A stretch of 64,000 bases of DNA from Gymnorhina tibicen (lineage: Eukaryota > Chordata > Aves > Passeriformes > Artamidae). The stretch lies in assembly GCA_013399875.1 (NCBI GenBank), contig VXAZ01007607.1:1-64000 (forward strand), given 5' to 3'. Both the position numbers and the translations under genes were made by a program. Positions 47,701 to 62,700 of the stretch are shown one piece after another. The number at the start of each line of letters is the position of its first letter. Within the stretch, counting starts at the first letter, position 1. Below the pieces are notes generated by a model, which searched no databases, was not told the DNA's origin, and saw only the letters and a program-made list of their open reading frames with translations.

Positions 47701-50700
47701 AGGCCAGTTTTGCTTGCCCACTAAGGCACAGCTGGGCTTTACTCCATATTTTCCTATTAAGCCCAGCATTTCCAAGTCCTAAATTCTGCATTTTCCTGCT
47801 AAGGCCCAGCTTTGTTTGCCCAGTAAGGCACAGCAAAGTTTTATTCTGTATTTTCCCATTAATCCCAGCATTTCCAAGTCCTAAATTCTGCATTTGCCCA
47901 CTACTCCCAGCACTTCCCAGTCCTAAATCCTGTATTTTCCTGTCAAGGCCAGCTTTGCTTGCCCAGTGAGGCACAGCTGGGCTTTATTCTCTATTTTCCC
48001 ATTAATCCCAGCATTTTCAAGTCTTAAATTCTGCATTTTCCTAAATCCTGTATTTTCCTGTCAAGGCCAGCTTTGCTCACCCAGTAAGGCACAGCTGGGC
48101 TTTATTCCATATTTTCCTGTTAAGACCAGCATTTCAAAACCCTAAATTCTGCATTTTCCCATTACTCCCAACACTTCCCAGTCCTAAATCCTGCATTTTC
48201 CTGCTAAGGCCCAGCTTTGTTTGCCACAGCTGGGCTTTAGCTTTAATTCTCCATCCATGGAAGAACATCTGGATTTTTACCACCCTCCAAAGAGCTGGAC
48301 CAAAGAGCTCCCAGCCCCTGGGGGACCAGGCTTGTCCCTCACTTTTGGGTTCCTTGGCACTGTCCGTGGTCATCAGGTTGGCCTCCTCCTCCCTCTGGTA
48401 GGCTGTCAGGCAGGCAGGGTTGAAGGTCCAGGACTGTCCCCCCACTGACACTCGCAGATCTCCGTCCCCATAGACCTTGATCACCTTCCCAATGTGCCCC
48501 AGGGTCTGCAAGGAAAAAAAGAGGATTTTTTTTTTTTCCCCCCTCCCCAAAGCTGCGGTTCCCAGACCCAAAGCCAAGGTTTTGGGGTTTGTGTTTTTTT
48601 TTTTTCCGCAAAGCTGCAGCTCCTGCTGTGTGAAAAGAAGCACTGGACAAGTGACACACTCGCAGACAGCTCCCACTTCGAGGACACCAGAGGGCTCTCA
48701 CCAGTTTCTCTCTCACTGGTTTGGCATGGAAGGGTTTTCCCCGACACATGGAAATGTCTGGGGAGGGAGGTGCTGATAAGAACTGATCAAACTGGGAACT
48801 AGGGATGGTTTCCTCTGGGCTTTAACCGCTCCCAGAGGACACCCACATCCCACTTTTTAGCCACACTGGGCTGATCAGACCATTTTTGCACTTCCCTGCC
48901 TCATTCCAGAGAATCAGGGAGGGCGTAAGAGGACTTTGCTTATGGAAACCTCTCACGTGAGTTGGAGGCAGCCAAATCCTTTTTGAGGGATTCCCCCTTT
49001 TCCCGTTCGGGTGCCGTGGACACGACGGCGTCACCGAGAGCCACCAGCACCAGGGGCTGGGCAGGGACTTCCCAGCAGGAATTCTGGGGGGGGATACAAG
49101 CCCATCTCTAAGTGCTCAGGCTTGGGGAAGCTCAGGAGGTTACTGGACTGTCCTGGAACTGGAACTGGCGCGCACTCACAGGTGCCATCTCATCTGTCCA
49201 CTCCCCATGACCAGGTTGGAACCGCTTCACTGTTTCCATATCATCTATCACCCGGACCACATCACCAACCCAAAAGGTGTTGAGCTACAAGAAAAAGAAA
49301 GTCATAAGCTTTTGGGGGATGAAGCCACACACACACACAGAGAAAAAAAATAATAGTGATCAGCCCCTCCGCCCCCCTCCCAAAATCCCAACAAACAAGA
49401 CACCCACTGAGTCAAAAAACAGCACTGCAAAACATAAACGCAGCTACAAGAAAGCTGTAACCACTGAGCTGCAAAATAAACACAGTCCAATTCTCCTTTA
49501 AGCCAAGTGCACATTAAAGTAGGGAAATAATTTGGAACAGGCAGTTCCCTAACTTCTTTTCCTCCAAATTGTTTGTAATTAATACCAGATAAAGCATGGA
49601 AGTTTTCTTGGTCCATCTCCTCGCTACACCTGGCTACACTGGAGATTTTAATTCACACTAATAAGGAAGTTAAATCTGTTTGTTATTTAAAACAGAAAAG
49701 GGAAACCAGGGTTTATCTGTGCTGGTAATTTGCCAGATGCTCCCTCTGCTCACTGAAGGAAGGGAGCAGTGTCAAAACCCACTTTTCAGAGCAGACTAAT
49801 TTTGTGCAAAACAGTCTGACACTGCATTTTCCACTGCTATTGGGAGTTTTCAGCATTGTGACCTTGCTCAGGTCAGAATTTTGTGGTCTTCCAGCAGCTT
49901 CTTCTCTACCTAATTATCTCGTTTTCTAATCATCCACTTTTCAAAGCCCTCAAACCTCTGGGGAAGGCCACAGCTGTTGAGCTTTGGAAATGCAGCCACA
50001 AAATGAGAAGGGCTGGATAAAAGACTCAGAAGAAAGGAGAGAGAGAGAAGCGAGACAAAGATGCAAAGAAGAACAACGTGGAGACACGAAACAAGGAAGA
50101 ACAAAAAAAAAATCCAAGGGAAATTATGTGGGAAAAGGTTCATCACAAGGGAAAGGCAGCTGCAGAAGGATGAGGTACTGGAAGCTGGAATTAAGAAAAG
50201 GAGTTTACCTTAAGGAGTTACAAATGCAGGAAGTTCATAAAACAGGACAGTTGTGAGAGTGAGAGCAGGGTGATCCTTCAGCACCTGCTGGGGACACTCT
50301 GAGCCCTAACCCAGCAGGTTCAGTGATCTCCTTGCAGCATTTCCAGGCCAAGCCCAGCACCTACCTTGGTCAGGGCTCCAGGATGGAAAGTCCAGCGGGT
50401 CTCACTGTTGAACTGGACCCTCACGTCCCCTCTGTCCGTGATCCTGTGCACGGTCCCTGTCTGGCCAATGAACTTCGGATAGGACGGGAAAAACAAAACA
50501 AAAAAAAAGGAGGGGAAAGCCCCTAAATAAATCACGTTGCTTAATAGTGGGGAAAGAAGGCATCCAAGGCATAGATGGCTAAATCACCCAGCATTTCCCA
50601 TCCAAAGAGCTCCCAAACCTGCTCTACATGATTGCAACCATTGTTTTTCTACAAAAGGAGGGGAAAGGCTCCTCTAAAAGCTCCTCTGAAAGAGCAGCAT

Positions 50701-53700
50701 ATTGGGGGAGGAGGGGGATAGGAATACAAAGTGCAAAGATGCTTGGAAACACAGCACAAATTGTCCTCTTTCCAAATGACAGAGCTGGGCTGGGATTCCA
50801 ACATTGTTCTGCGTTATAAAATAACAGCAAGGCACACTCTGAGAGGGGAAAAGGGGCAAGGTACAGAAAACAAAATAGAATTCTGTGGCACAGGGTTCTA
50901 GGTCTGCTATTCTGGCAGGTGCTGAGCAGCTCAGGGCTTATAAAGAGGTAAAAAAATGCCAATTTCTGAGGTGACAGGAGGTTCCCGTTTCTCTGTTTAA
51001 CATCCCTCTCTACTCCTGCATTCCCCAACAAGAGAAATTCAGGAGCACTGAGGTTTAACAACCAACAACAGACACAGCAACACCCAAAATCTACAGCTTT
51101 GGGGGTGTAATCCCTGGCTGGAATAAAAAATTCATGGCTCTGCTGGCAGCTTCGTTAAAGCTCATCAGAAGATGCCAAGTCCCTGCCTGCCAGGCTGAAA
51201 ACAAAACCCAAAAAAGAAAGGCTGATGCTCAGTTAAGAGATTTCCACATTGAAACTGAAATGACAGAGTTTGCCTTGACATTTTAAAGCCTGATCTCAAA
51301 AGGTCTGCTCACCTGTAGGGCAGGTTGGGCCAGGATCCATATTTAACCTATCTTTTATAGTTTTACAGCATTTATTCATGCTCTTCTGCAGTAATAGGTG
51401 CTGTTTCTATCTTTATTTCCTCCACTCTCTGGGGTTTTTTAAGACAACAGGTGACAGCAGACTGATGGCTCTTCAATTTACAGGCAAGACCAAGCTTCAA
51501 AAAATATGATTTGGGCTGAGAAATTTTAGCCCAGGCCAGGGACAGAGCCCAGTGTTGACAAAACACATAACTTTCATTACCAGTAATGCACAGCACAAGA
51601 GAAGCCAAACAAGGAATGGATCCAGAACTCCAAAGAAAAGATCCGTGGCTCATTTAAAAACAAACAAACCAGTCATTATTATCTTTTTTTTTTTTTTGGT
51701 TCTTTTGCTTCCAAGACTTTTGCAGGGATCCACAAGGCCACTCTCATCCAACAGAGCCTAAAAATAACTCTGACTCCAGTGTCCTATCACTAAAAAAATC
51801 TCTATTTGTGATTCAGTCAACTTTAAGGTCACACGAAGATGTTCTGGTAACTTCCTGAGCAGTGCAGAATGAGGGAGAGGCTGGAATTGCATCCAGGGGA
51901 GTATCCAGGGACGTACCTCGGCCATTTTGGGATTCCAGCCTCCGTGGCCCTCCTGCATCTCGCGCAGGATGTCGATGTCCAGCAGGCACTTCACCTTGTC
52001 CCCGTGCTGGAAGGGATGCCTGTCTGTGCTCTCCTTCCTCTGCAGCTCGGCTGGTTTCCCTGGGGACAACAAGGACAGCACCCAAAGGCATGCAGGGTGC
52101 AGTCAGGGTGCTGAAAATTAACATTAACTGGGGCAGAATGGTGCAAACCCCTTCTCATGCCCTGTACACTCTACAGGGCAGCACCGTGCAGAGGAATCAG
52201 TAGGGTTTAACTCTAACTGGAAATTAATATGAATTAAACATAAGCAGCTCTAACAAGACACGTTTTGTCCCTCTGCAGAGCAGGGAATGCCTCTCAGGCC
52301 GTGGCAGACACCAGGAGCTGTTCTTAGCAATCCACTCACCCACAACTGTTCAGACACACCCACACAGCACCCAAAATTAGTTCTCCCCTGCACAGGCAGC
52401 CACAGAACTGACTCTGAGGAGTGCCTTGCCCTCCTACCCTTCCCATGCAGCCATACCCCTGGAATTAAGCTCCTCATCCAACCCTTCCCTCCCCTCATGC
52501 CCTTGCCAAGCTGCTCAGGGAGAGAAAAGTCTGATAAAGACAGATAAAAGTCTGCCTGAAAAGTTTTATCTGAAAAGTCTGATAAAACCCTGATTCTGCT
52601 GCTGCAAACACAAGAAGAGACCCCTCTGTTTTCCTTCAGGGGAGCCAAAGAGGGTCCCTGCACCTCATTAAAGAAAACCAACCCCACAACTAAATTACAC
52701 ATGGGTAAAAACAAGCTTCAAGCCCCAAACCACAAGGAGTTTCCTTGGACTTAAGAGGAAAGGTGGATTGCAGCGAGTTGCCAATACAGACTTCACCTTT
52801 TCCCATCACTTTTTCTAATTTTTGGCTGTTCCATTCTCCAAAGTCTCCCTTTGGTCACATTCCCCCCTTCAACACACTTTTGGCTTCACCAGGAGAGTGT
52901 TTGCTCTCTAAAAGCACAGCGAGTAACAGCTCGCCTGAAGAATGAAAAGCTTTGGATGGACAAATGTGACAAAAGTGAGAGAAGCTGGATTCTCTGTAAC
53001 AGAGTGGGAGTTTCCTGCATTTCCAGCAGAAGTTGGGATACAACTGTGGGCATCTGATGGTTTTAGCACTGAAAGGCCAAACTATTTCACCAACAACTCT
53101 GAGATCGAGCAGTAAGTTCACACACAAACCAAATTCTCCCAAATGATGCTCATCATGTGGGAACTTCAGAAAATCAGGAGGTGGTTTTGTGTCTTCCAAA
53201 CAAAACGGCCCCAGCGCCAGCGGCCGCGTGAATCAGAACTTCTCAGCACAGACTTCTCCCACCAAACATTTGTCTCCACCCACCTAATTTTGGGAGATGC
53301 TCCTTGTAGTAGAAGCCCCCAGAAGCCTCCACAGTACATTTGAGGTCCACTTTGCCCTTGTGGCCCACCCTGTAGACGTTGGTGGTTCCATCTGCCCAGG
53401 TGACGCTGGCGACGCTGCGGCCGGTCTCCACGTCCCAGCCCCGGATATCGACCACGCGGCCCGTCTTACCTTCACCCCCTGCGGGGAAAAGGAGTGAAAA
53501 ATCAGGGAAACTGGATCACAAGACAGATCATTTTTGACCAGTTAGGGAGGGAATCTCTGTGTTAAATTTGCTGAAACCCGGCGAGACGCTCGTTTCGGAA
53601 TGATTCTGCGGAGAATTCCCGGTGTGCAGGTGTGGATACAGAAAAGCCTGTTAGAAGGATTTTCCAGCTTCTTGCGGTGTTCTGCGTGAATCTTTTCTTT

Positions 53701-56700
53701 CTCATGCAAACTATCAGAACAATAAGATGTTTTTCTATAACTATCTGGACACCTGGTGTTTGTCTGAGTCTTGTTTATGGTACACTGGTGTAATGGGTGT
53801 TTTAAGACCTTACCCAATCACCCCTGACCAACATCCTTGTGGGATTAAGACATTTCAGTGGACAATTAATTAATTAAATATCACATTTTCCTGCTGACTA
53901 CGCTTGGATTCATTTCCTCATCTCTGCAACACAACCACGTGCAGGAGCACGGCCTAGTGAAGGAACACACACACGTGGTGTCACGGCACCACACCGTGGC
54001 AAGAAAAAAAACCCTCAGCAGCGCTGCAAAACCCACCCAGGATCTTTAAATCTCTCCCTCAACACCAGCCAGGTGCAGCAACATCAAATAAGGTTTGTTT
54101 TCTTCAAGCAAGGACACTGGAAGAACGCAGAGCAGGAGGATGGGTGCGTGGAGGTGAAGCTGGGACGTGATCCTGTCCAAGAGACAGCGCTGAGGGCAGG
54201 CAGGGTTTGCAGAGTCCCAGCCCCGCTCTGCTGCCAAGTCACTCTCGGGTGCGCTCGGGCAAGGCCCAGGACTTCCCCAAACGGGGGACAGCAACATCTG
54301 TCTCACTGAGGAACTTGTGATTGTCTGCAAAGGGCTGCAGTTCAGCAGCTTAAAGGAGCCGAACTCCTCATGCGGCAGCACATCTGAAAAGCACAATGCC
54401 AGCGCTGGGGTTTGGTGTCAGTTCTGTCCCTGACGTGGCTGTGGATGGGGGCAGCTCCACCAAAGCCAGTGCTCGTGGGAGCCCAGCTGAGGATTTAGGG
54501 TTCCTCTCACTGCTCCTGCTCGGGGAGCTGCTTTCAGGTCACCACCACCGGAAGCAGCACAAGTCTCAGACATGTAAATGCTGCTCTGATCTCACAAGGA
54601 TGGATAAGCTGTATTGAGCATAAGCTGCTTTTGCTCTCAGACCCTGCAAGCATCCGCGTCCTCCACCGAACCCAGAGCTGCAATAAATGGCGGAGTCAAC
54701 TTTGGGAAACCTTTGAACTTCTGACTTAATTCTTAAGGGGCAGAAGGAGCTGTAAACATCGCAGTGTGTGTCCAGGGCTCTGGGACAAATGGGCAGGAAA
54801 GCTCCCTTAACCCTGGAGCACCACACAGAAATTGATATCAGTGAACTGGGGACAGGCATTACACCCCAAAAGCAGCTTTAAAAAGGCTTTTTTGTCCCAC
54901 TGCACTTTTCAGCCTGAAGGTTTCAATTCCTACAGAAGGCAGGAACCACTCTGCAGTAACCCCAGAGTCCTTCATTAGTGCATCATGTGAAACCCTCCTT
55001 ATAGAGAATTTCTCCTCACTGTTCTTGAAAGTATCCAAACAAGGACATTCCACAGAGCTCCAAAAGAAAATGGATATCATACACAAAGTCAGATCAACCT
55101 TCCACTATCAATTAAAGCCTTTTCAAGAAGAGAGAGGTCTTTATATTGCTTGTAACACGGTGTGCATTTACAATTTTACACAAGAACTTCCAGGATGGTT
55201 CCCAGAGGTTTTCACATCTATGAAAGAGGAGCAGCAAAACTTCCTTCCCACGCCCTGAATGAATGCACACGGTTTATGTCAGACATGTGACAAATAATAC
55301 AAGAAAACAAGGCATGTTTGATGCTCTAAAGAACAGGAACCTGCATCACCTGAACAGCTCCCCTAGAAGCTGCTGCTCAGCACGTGGATTTTCAACCAGC
55401 AACTTGCAAAAATAAAATATTATATATATATATATATATAAAATAATCAAATGGTGCTTTACAAGACATCCCAAAAGCAGCTTACCATCCTGGTTACCCC
55501 ACTCCCAGTCAGGCCCACGGACCACTTTAGCCCCCTGGAAAGTCCCTTTTAATGTGATGCGAGTCAAATTCTGTCGAGGGCTCACTAGGACCCTGGAAAA
55601 ACAGAATAAGAGAAAACAAATGAATTTGTTGTTGTTACAGACGATGATAAAGCTCTGTTCCAGCTGAGGGCTGTCACATGAGGACCATCCTTCACTTTAG
55701 GGCAATGGGCATTACTGGGGTGGCCCTGCACGGAGGCGTTAACGGAGCTCAGCACATTCTATAACCCGAAAAGCAGAGCAGATTAGACCAGCAGTGCTGT
55801 GGCTGCACCATTCCCAGTCTGTCACAGAACTTCCCACCTGCCCTGCACCCCACATCCCCAGCACAGACCCCCCTCCAGCTGAAGGGAAAAGGAAAAAGGT
55901 ACCTACGTGATAGTGAACAGGGGGTCTGATGTCCTGTTAAAGCAGCTCCCAATTCCCATAATGTCACAGCAGCCTCTCTGCTGGCTCTGTGTGTGCTGTC
56001 CCCAGGCTGGCACAAAGCCTTCTCATGAGTCACCAAGCCACCAAAATCCACGAGGACCTGCCTGGTTGGTCACCCACGGTACAATCCCCTTTTCTAGGTG
56101 ACTGCAAAAGTGCCCCAATCCATGCCTGGGGAGCCTGACAGGCTCTTGGCAACTCCCAGCCCAGACAGAGCAACCCAAGTTCAGCAGCTGTTCCACAGGG
56201 CAAGGGGAGGGGAAGCTTCTTGGGGGTAGGGCTGACCTCAGAACACTGCATTTATTTCCCATCTAATACCTCCAGAGGGAAGGTGGAGACTCAGGAGGAT
56301 AAAAAGCTTATGCTTGAACTTACTGTTTACTTATCCACCAAATACTTAAGTCTTTTACCTTTCTTAATCTGTTACCAGATCCCCCACCCGTGGTTTACAA
56401 CCTCATGTGGTTAAAAAGAGGGAGAGATCATTTATGCCTTGCTCTTATGATCCCTGAATGTTCACTACCCAGGCTGGAGCTCAACAGGAGGAAGATGAAG
56501 GCCCTTTATCTGGATGGCTGAGATTTTGTCTGGTTTAAGCACCATCAAGGCTGGGATATTGTTATGAAAGAAGATAATGACAGCGGAGGGAACAGCTCAG
56601 CTAAAAAGAGACACTGCTCAGCATTCATTTTATTGCACTGTGTCAGCCACTACAGACTGGCTTCAAAAACCAGCCTGGATTTGGGTACAGCCTCTGAAAC

Positions 56701-59700
56701 AGCTCAAATGTTTTCACTGTATTTTGTTCAACGTTTTTCTAATAATTGCTCAAAGATGTGTTAGCCAAGTCTGGAGACAAAGTGATAAAAATACACTTCT
56801 CCAAACTCTTCTCTCACAAGGGATGGGATTCAATGCAACAATTCTTAGTGGTAGTAAAATAAAGCTCTGAGTTAAGCTTAAGATGTTTAAATAGCAAAAT
56901 ATCCACCACTCATTCTATTCTTAGCGTAAGTTCCCTTTTTGGATACTCATGCAACAGCAGCCATTCCTCAGCTCAACGCTCTCACATTAACCTGCCACTT
57001 CCTCTGAAATTTGTGGGTGGGGACCAAAAAACCAAAGCTGACCAAGTCAGAGAGCTGAGCTTCCTGAAAGCAGGAAAATTAAGAAACTCCATCTCCCGTC
57101 CCGCTGAAATGCTGGGGGCCACCCACCAGAAGTGCCCTCGTTCCCCAGTCTCACCAAAATTCAGACGCTGCTTTAAACCACTGCTGACCAGCAGCCCCAA
57201 AGAGTGATGCAAGCACCAGATGTCCTGAGCCAGTGATTCTTATTAAGGTTTTAATCTAATTCAAAACGTTTTGCTCCAAATACTGGATAAAAACCGAAGT
57301 TACCCAGCGTGATACAAAAATACCCCCAGATAAATTTAATCACTGCGATGCTGCCTTTAATAACAACGTTAATTATGACAGCACAAGTCTGCAGCCATTT
57401 CTGCCCTACAAATTCCAAGGATATTAAATTTCTGTCGAGCCCAGAAAGCACTTGGGAGCACGTACTGTACAGAACGAAGCTATGGCTCTCTCCAGCACGC
57501 TGGGAACCACTCCCTGGGGATGTTCTGCCTCTGCTCAAGTTTCTCTGAGGTGCTCACTTGGCTTTTGACATCCCTGAGATCTCTGCTCCAGCATCTGGAA
57601 CAGCAGCATCACCCCTGCTTCAGAGAGAGGGATGGGAGACCCAAATCTACATTTACACAAAAACTGCTTTTAATTTGCAGCAGCAAGTCAGAGCTCCTTC
57701 ACACCAGGCATGGCTGATGTGTTTTGTGAGGCTTTTCTGGTGCAGAAAGTTCTTATCTGAAGAAATAAACACAATGAAGAGGACTGGGAGGCACAAGGGA
57801 TGGTCACCCTGTAAGGTGGCAGGCCATAAATATCACATCAATCCCTTCAGAAAGGCACAGCTCTAAACCAGATTTTCAACTCGTGGGAGATACGAGCCCA
57901 CATCCCTCCCAGGACACACAAAGATCCACCTCCAGAAAAGCCAACACGGAGATCCTGCAGGAGCTACAGGTAAAACTGACCTCAGTGCAAGGAATTCCAG
58001 GTTTTCTAATCCCCCCAGTAAAGCTTTTCCTGAAGCACTTCCAGCAAAGGATAAAGGCAGGCAGTTCTGACAGATGGCTGCTGGTTGCTCAAGCAGGAGC
58101 CAGACTAAGACAAGGATGCTGGAGAGGGATCAGGATCACAGAAACCTATTTCAGGAACTGTCTTTACCCAGGTTTTTTTCCTTTTCAATCCTCTCCTTCC
58201 TTGACAAGGCACAGTTCTTCACAAAACCAGCTGCATCTTTGTAACACATCTTTGTAAGAAAAAGCTGTGTTTTTTGGTAACCCCCAAAGTAACCTGGATC
58301 AAATCCTGTTCTGGAAGGCCACAGCAGGGAAGGTTTCAGACCAAAGCTACTAAATGGGAACTAAAAAGGTTCCTGCAGACAGTTTTTCACAACTGTGCCC
58401 TCAGAGATGTTCATACAGAGTCCTTAAAAGCAGAACATTGCACTGAGAAAATGCAGAAACACCACTGAGCACACGGAGTGAAAATGGCTCGTTATCATCC
58501 TTCAAACATCATTATTAGCTCAAAACCCAGGCCAAAGCTGCTTTAGTGAAGGTTTCTCCTGCTTGCAGTTTTGATCACATAATTCCAGAAAAGATTAAGG
58601 TAAAATATGTCATTGAAACACAATCCCTGTTCCACAAACCAAACAGAATAATCCAAATTACATAGGGGAAGCCCCAGTGTGGCAATACACCCTGGTGTTC
58701 ATGTTTGGGGTTTTTTTTAAGGAGGCACAGGCAGTTTGTCTGGCAAAATCATGGCAGGTTTTTTCCTAAAGTAAAATTATATAAATTAAAGAGGAAAAAA
58801 AAATTTGTATTAATAAATTCATTCATACTTCACGAGCACTTTGTTACAAGTCAGGAAATAGAAATGCCAGCACAGAAGAGTCGCACTCAACTCCAAATAT
58901 TCCTCACCGAAATTTCTTAGCTTGAACCGCCACTGCATAAATAACCCATGTTGAGGAGGTTACTATGTAAATAAACCTGCATCCCTTTATTGCCCAGTAA
59001 TCAAACACCCAGCAGTTGTCACTCAGCTGCTGGATTAGTTCAGCTCTCAGTATAAGCAGCCACAGATGGGAGGCTGGATTATTAAAGCTGCCTTGAATGG
59101 GTCTGCACTGCACAGACCTAAATCAGAGCACGCACTTGTTCCTGGATCTGATTTCCAAATCCAGCTGGTAACTCCACCAGACAGAGCTGGTTTAAGAATT
59201 ACAGATGAAAATAACTGCAATCTCTGTTTTGACTACAGGATAAAACACAATGGGAGAAAATATTTGTATTTCTTATGCCTGATTACACAAAACATTTCCC
59301 TGTGCAGCTCGCTGGCTCCTCCGGCTCCATTGTTTGCCAGGAAAGAAAAAAAAAACAGGGCTTGTGAAAAACTACTGAGGTTGTGATTTATTGGTGAAGG
59401 CTAGAGAACAGCCTGGGTGAAATGCAGCACATCTGAAATTCAGCTCAGCCCCAGCCCTGAGCAGGTGATCCAAGCCAAATGCCAGTGCTGCATGGGAATA
59501 CCACACCACCAACATTCTGTGTGAGATTATCTCCAGCTCCATCATTTGCAGAACTCACCAGAGTGTGCCTGACTTCTGCAGCCCTAATATAAACTCGATG
59601 AGCTTTGCTTTGCTGCCCTGCTCACAGACACTGATTTATCTCCCAATTACTAAGCACACATTCAGCAAAGGGATACAACTCTGAAAAAAGCTCGTCAGTA

Positions 59701-62700
59701 AAACTGAGCTGTTCCATCCTTTTAAGCTGAGGATGAGAGCCTCTCCCACAACAGCCACAAAATTCAAACCCAACAAGACCAACACAAATAACAAATGAGG
59801 AGGTCAGGAAGAGATTACCTCAAATAGCAAAATTAAAAATAAGTAAAAAAAATCAGCACTTCCTGTCACCTAAAGTTCAAACTCAGGTCATTTTAAGACC
59901 TGAAATAGCCTTCAGGTAAAGGTGTCTCCAAAGCCTCTTTAGAAAACCGATTGGGAACCCTCTGCAGTGTCTGTCTAATCCTCCTAAATCCCGGGATTAG
60001 TGACCTGCTACAGACAGGGATGGCCTGGCCTTGCCTGCTTCAGGCACCCAGCAGTGGCTCTGGCAGCAGCAGGAATTTGGGAAGAACCAAAGGATCCCCA
60101 TTCCCAGAGAAAGGAGGTGGGAGAACCCTGGTCTCTAAAGGAGATTCATCCTGGATTTCACAGCCACTCAACAACAAAACCCAAATCCACACAGCATTTA
60201 CCACGTCTGCTTAAATACTCTTGATTTTCTCTTTTTGTCCTTAGGGAACTGCCAAGGGTTTTATCTTCTACTTTATTTAGAAGGGGGTAAAAAAAGAAAA
60301 AAGAAAAAAAAATTAAAAAATGAAAAAAAAGAAAAAAGAACGAAAAAAAAGAAAAAAGAGAAAAAAACAAAAAAAAAAGAAAAAAGAGAAGGAAACAAAA
60401 AAAAGAAAAAAGAGAAGAAAACAGAAAAAAGAAAAAGAAAGAAAGAGGAAAGAAAGAGGAAAGAAAGAGGAAAGAAAGAGGAAAGAAAGAGGAAAGAAAG
60501 AGGAAAGAAAAAAGAGAAAAGAGGAAAGAGGAAAAGGAAAAAAGAAAAGGAAAAGGAAAAAGGAAAAAGAAAAAAGAAAAAAGAAAAAAAGAAAAAAAAA
60601 GAAAAAAAGAAAGAAAAAAAAGAAAAAAAAGAAAAAAGAAGAAGAGAGATGAGTGATCTAAGCAATAGTCAGTGAGTCATAAGCAGGCAATTTCTGCTCT
60701 TCCAAAAGGATGCTGCAGTGCCTAAGGCAAAGTGCCTGCACAGCTCAGACCTCCCCTATTCCAAAGGAATCCTCTCCGTGGCATTGTTCAAAGGTGATCC
60801 GTGCCCTTCCTTTCACATCGGGACATTCCCTTCCTAAGGCACAGCACTCTCCGGACCCCGGGCCAACAAATCACAGGGTTCCACTCGCATTAAAGCAAAG
60901 ATGCTCCCACTGCTTCCTGCCCCTGCACTGCAAGGCACTGCTGAGCGAAAGGGTTTTAATTTGCCAGCTCCCTGTGTGAAAGCTGCAGAAAACACCCATT
61001 TATTGCAGTTATTGTGCCACCCTCGGTCAAATCCTGAAAGCAAACCCCTTGCTGACAACCCGTCTGCTCCAAGAGCTGAGTGCCTTCCAAGAACCACAAC
61101 GTGAACCTTTCATTCATCTTTAAAACCGCAGCTTTCCACAACGGGGAGCTTCTTCCTGGAAACTTTCTAATTCCTCCCCATCCCAAAACTCAGCTGGAAT
61201 CAATCCCTGCCACACAGGAACAGCAGGAAAGGTGTTCCATTATCCAATTACAACTGCTGGTTTATCCTTGCCCCTTACTGAGGCTCCCAAAAATCACTGC
61301 CACACCTGACAGGTTCATGCTGCGCCTCTTTTTCTTCTCTCTTTTTTTTCTTTTTTAAATTTCTATTTTTATTAGCTGCTTGCTATTCTGAAGATCCTTA
61401 TTCCTGCTAACACACAGCAAAGTAAATCAGAACAGTGCTCATTTTACAAAGACTTGGTATCAGGCACTCTGGCCTATGTTTAGAGTTCTTTTTGTCACAT
61501 AAAGTTGATTTATATCCCATTTTCCCTAACCACTCAACCAGCCACATTCACAGAAAAATTTTAAAAAGGAAAAAAGAGTTTAGGGAAAAAAAAACAAACA
61601 ACCCAATCAAAAAGCCACCAAAGCACCATCAGACATCACATTCTGCTCTGCACCTCCACGGAGCTCCCCAGTGCTTCCATGACATTCCAGAGCGGTGCTG
61701 CAGTTTCTGGGAAAGTCAAACAACTCACACAGGACAGCTCTGGCCCTGGCAAGTTTCCTGGCCATCCTCCAAGCTCCCTTTTTCACCCTGACAGCAAGAA
61801 CTGCACTGCCCCATTCCAGCAGCAGCCTGGACACAGGCAGAGACAAGCCTTGCGAGGGAAAATTGCTCTTTTTACATCCTCCACCGCTCAGATTCCTCAG
61901 GAAAAAAGGAATGAGTTCTGCAGAGGATGAGTCCTGGGGAGAAATTACCTAGAAATCTGCCTTTTGATCCAGGACAGCATTCCCAGGTGCTCCTGGGGAA
62001 GGTCAGATCCCTGCTGCCCAAAGGATTTCCCACCTGCAGGGTTGGGAAATCCCCAGCACAGGGCAGAAAATCGGGGCTGCTCTGCAGCAGTGCCTTTTTC
62101 TTTGTTTTTTTTTAATTTAAACGTGAGTAAAATGGTGTCCCTTAAGCTCAAATAAAAGACACAAGCAGGCATCCCTGAGTAACTACTTGGAGATAACTCG
62201 GTTATTAATAGAAAGAGAAAAAAAACCCCACATGTCTATTTTTATAGAGATGTGTATTTTTCTATCTACACCAAATTGTGAGGCTCATTTCACAGTAGGA
62301 TCTGGCTGGCTCGTCATATTAACACAAGCTCCAGAAACACCCTAATCTGGTGGATAAACACAAGCCTCAAAGCTCAGAGGGGAGATTCTCTGGCCAGCAG
62401 CATCCCTCCTCTGCTAGGACTCGGAATTGTGGCTCAGCCAACGCTGGCACCACTCTGGCAATCAGCTCCAGGCAGAGCCTCCCACGTGGCAGGAAAAGCA
62501 GCTGCAAATCCCACACCGCTGCCTTTAGCACAGTAATTACACTTTTCATTGCACAGATGGATGCAAGGCACAGTGGTATTTTCAAAAAGAAAAAAAAAAA
62601 AGGAAAAAAAAAAAAAAAAAGAGAAAATCAAATTCAGAGATAAGCTGATTTCTCATTCCTTCTCCTGAAGGCAAGAGGATTACGTGATTCATCTTCATGC

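Noticed and set aside
60235..60675. Lys/Glu-rich 146-residue frame and a Phe/Leu/Ser-rich antisense frame
   Set aside because: Both are translations of the polypurine tract; no independent coding evidence.
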